A DNA stretch of 6,957 bases from Dehalococcoidia bacterium. GTDB lineage: Bacteria > Chloroflexota > Dehalococcoidia > Tepidiformales > Tepidiformaceae. Below the pieces are notes generated by a model. It ran no database searches. It was not told the DNA's origin and was given only the letters and a program-made list of their open reading frames with translations. Both the position numbers and the translations under genes were made by a program. The DNA lies in contig SLAK01000283.1 of the NCBI GenBank assembly GCA_007126855.1, positions 1 through 6,957 on the forward strand, given 5' to 3'. Shown piece by piece: positions 6,168-6,957 of the stretch (position 1 is the first letter of the stretch; each line of letters starts with the position of its first letter).

Positions 6168-6731
6168 TCAGCCCGCGTATTCCCAGCCGAGGTCACGTTC
6201 GATGAGCATTTCGCCGCTGCGGAGCATGCCGCCGTCGGTGACTTTGGCGATGACCAGCGTGTGGTCGCCGGCGGGGATGAAGCTTTCGGCTTCGCAGGTG
6301 TACCAGCCCAGAGCGTCGAGCAGGATGGGTACGCCGGATTCGTGCAATTCGTAGCGGAGGCCCTCGAGTTTGTGGTGGACGACCTGCGCGTGTTCGTGTG
6401 AGCGGCCTTTGACCTTGCGGCCCTCGGAGGGCATGACGACTTTGCGGGCGATGTCGATGCCGTCCTTTTCGTGGAGCATGTTGACGGAGAAGACGTTGGT
6501 GGCGCGGATGTAGCGGAGGGTGCGGGCGTCGTTTTCGATGGAGGCGGTGACCAGGCGCGGCTCGAAGGAGACCTGCATGACCCAGTCGGCGATCATGGCG
6601 TTGAGGGAGCCATCGGCATCGCGGGAGCCGATGACGTGGACGCCATAGGACATGGCGAGCATGGCCTGCTGGACGGGCTCGAGTTCCTTGGGGGCGCCGG
6701 GGACGTTGGGGAATTCGGTGCGAAAGGACAC
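6168..6731 (-). CDS. Flavin reductase family protein (FMN-binding split barrel)
   Basis: A 187-residue protein of the flavin reductase-like domain family, whose members bind FMN and either reduce free flavin with NAD(P)H for a partner oxygenase or work as flavoproteins of their own. The family core is clear: an N-terminal helix region (PKELEPVQQAMLAM), a first strand YGVHVIGSRDADG, then NAMIADWVMQVSFEPRLV and SIENDARTLRYI with the phosphate-binding pattern, then FSVNMLHEKD. The C-terminal strands are ILLDALGWYTCEAESFIPAG and DHTLVIAKVTDGG. The start is GTG 6731 with AGGAG six bases upstream; an in-frame GTG at 6770 adds 13 residues that contain the ribosome site and do not fit the family. It ends at TGA 6170-6168, facing the acyl-CoA dehydrogenase across a shared terminator. 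No oxygenase gene is adjacent, so its partner is unknown. Confidence 0.9.
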   Translation of the reverse strand: MSFRTEFPNVPGAPKELEPVQQAMLAMSYGVHVIGSRDADGSLNAMIADWVMQVSFEPRLVTASIENDARTLRYIRATNVFSVNMLHEKDGIDIARKVVMPSEGRKVKGRSHEHAQVVHHKLEGLRYELHESGVPILLDALGWYTCEAESFIPAGDHTLVIAKVTDGGMLRSGEMLIERDLGWEYAG

Positions 6732-6810
6732 GATGGTCTCCTGTTTCGGAACTTGTAACCATCGTGCCACGGGTTGGGGCGGTTTGCAGTGAGCGCGGTC
6801 TCGGCGCCGC

Positions 6811-6900
6811 TTAGCCGCCGACCATGTTGATGATCTGGAAGAACAACACGAAGGTGAGTGTGCCGCCGACGAGGATGTAGACCAGCCGGGTACCGTTCAT
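6811..6900 (-). CDS. 29-residue single-helix membrane miniprotein, unknown
   Basis: A very small open frame from ATG 6900 to TAA 6813-6811. It reads MNGTRLVYIL, then VGGTLTFVLFFQIIN, then MVGG: a short polar start, one hydrophobic helix of about 20 residues (6-25) and a glycine end. A weak ribosome site (TGGAAC) lies six to eleven bases upstream. It is oriented like the flavin reductase and ends 79 bases before that gene's start. I do not recognise it. It is not the KdpF, PetN or CydX sequence as I remember them, though its size is that of such small subunits of membrane complexes. A chance frame of this length is possible; the uninterrupted hydrophobic helix is the argument for it being real. 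Confidence 0.5.
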   Translation of the reverse strand: MNGTRLVYILVGGTLTFVLFFQIINMVGG

Positions 6901-6957
6901 GTCAGTTCCAGTTTCGCACCCGGGGACGTTGCAGTCGCGCCACGGTCGTGCTGCGGA

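Overview
The window is a 6957-base piece of a high-GC bacterial chromosome. I see no mobile elements, CRISPR arrays, tRNA or rRNA genes. The gene content is that of a free-living, probably aerobic heterotroph: purine synthesis, acyl-CoA oxidation, a flavin reductase, an envelope-stress type membrane protein and compatible-solute synthesis. The style of the PurH, acyl-CoA dehydrogenase and LiaF-like proteins makes me think of Chloroflexota (Dehalococcoidia-like). That is a weak inference without a database search, and an actinobacterium is not excluded.

Layout. Bases 1-759 (+) hold the C-terminal transformylase domain of PurH, cut by the window edge. Just downstream (779 to about 1271, +) is a GNAT acetyltransferase whose reading frame is broken once and which has no stop codon near the end of its domain, so it is a pseudogene or a sequencing artefact. 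Facing it (1295-1966, -) is a four-helix membrane protein with a LiaF-like C-terminal domain. Then comes the most interesting part, a two-gene unit on the minus strand. It is transcribed as glycine/sarcosine N-methyltransferase (3808 down to 3029) followed by sarcosine/dimethylglycine N-methyltransferase (2985 down to 2152). Together these two enzymes convert glycine to glycine betaine by three SAM-dependent methylations, an osmoprotectant route best known from halophiles. Bases 3809-4490 contain no convincing gene. The part next to the methyltransferases is AT-richer and probably carries their promoter.

The right part holds a 100-residue, three-helix membrane protein (4491-4793, +) and an acyl-CoA dehydrogenase (4928-6094, +) with an operator-like dyad upstream. 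A perfect 11-bp hairpin terminator (6118-6147) lies between that gene and the convergent flavin reductase (6168-6731, -). Last is a 29-residue single-helix membrane miniprotein (6811-6900, -).

The clearest joint function is the betaine pair. The other genes are single-gene units and I see no sign of one larger shared system. Several starts were moved inward from the longest open frame because a good Shine-Dalgarno site supports the inner codon: both methyltransferases, the three-helix protein and the flavin reductase.
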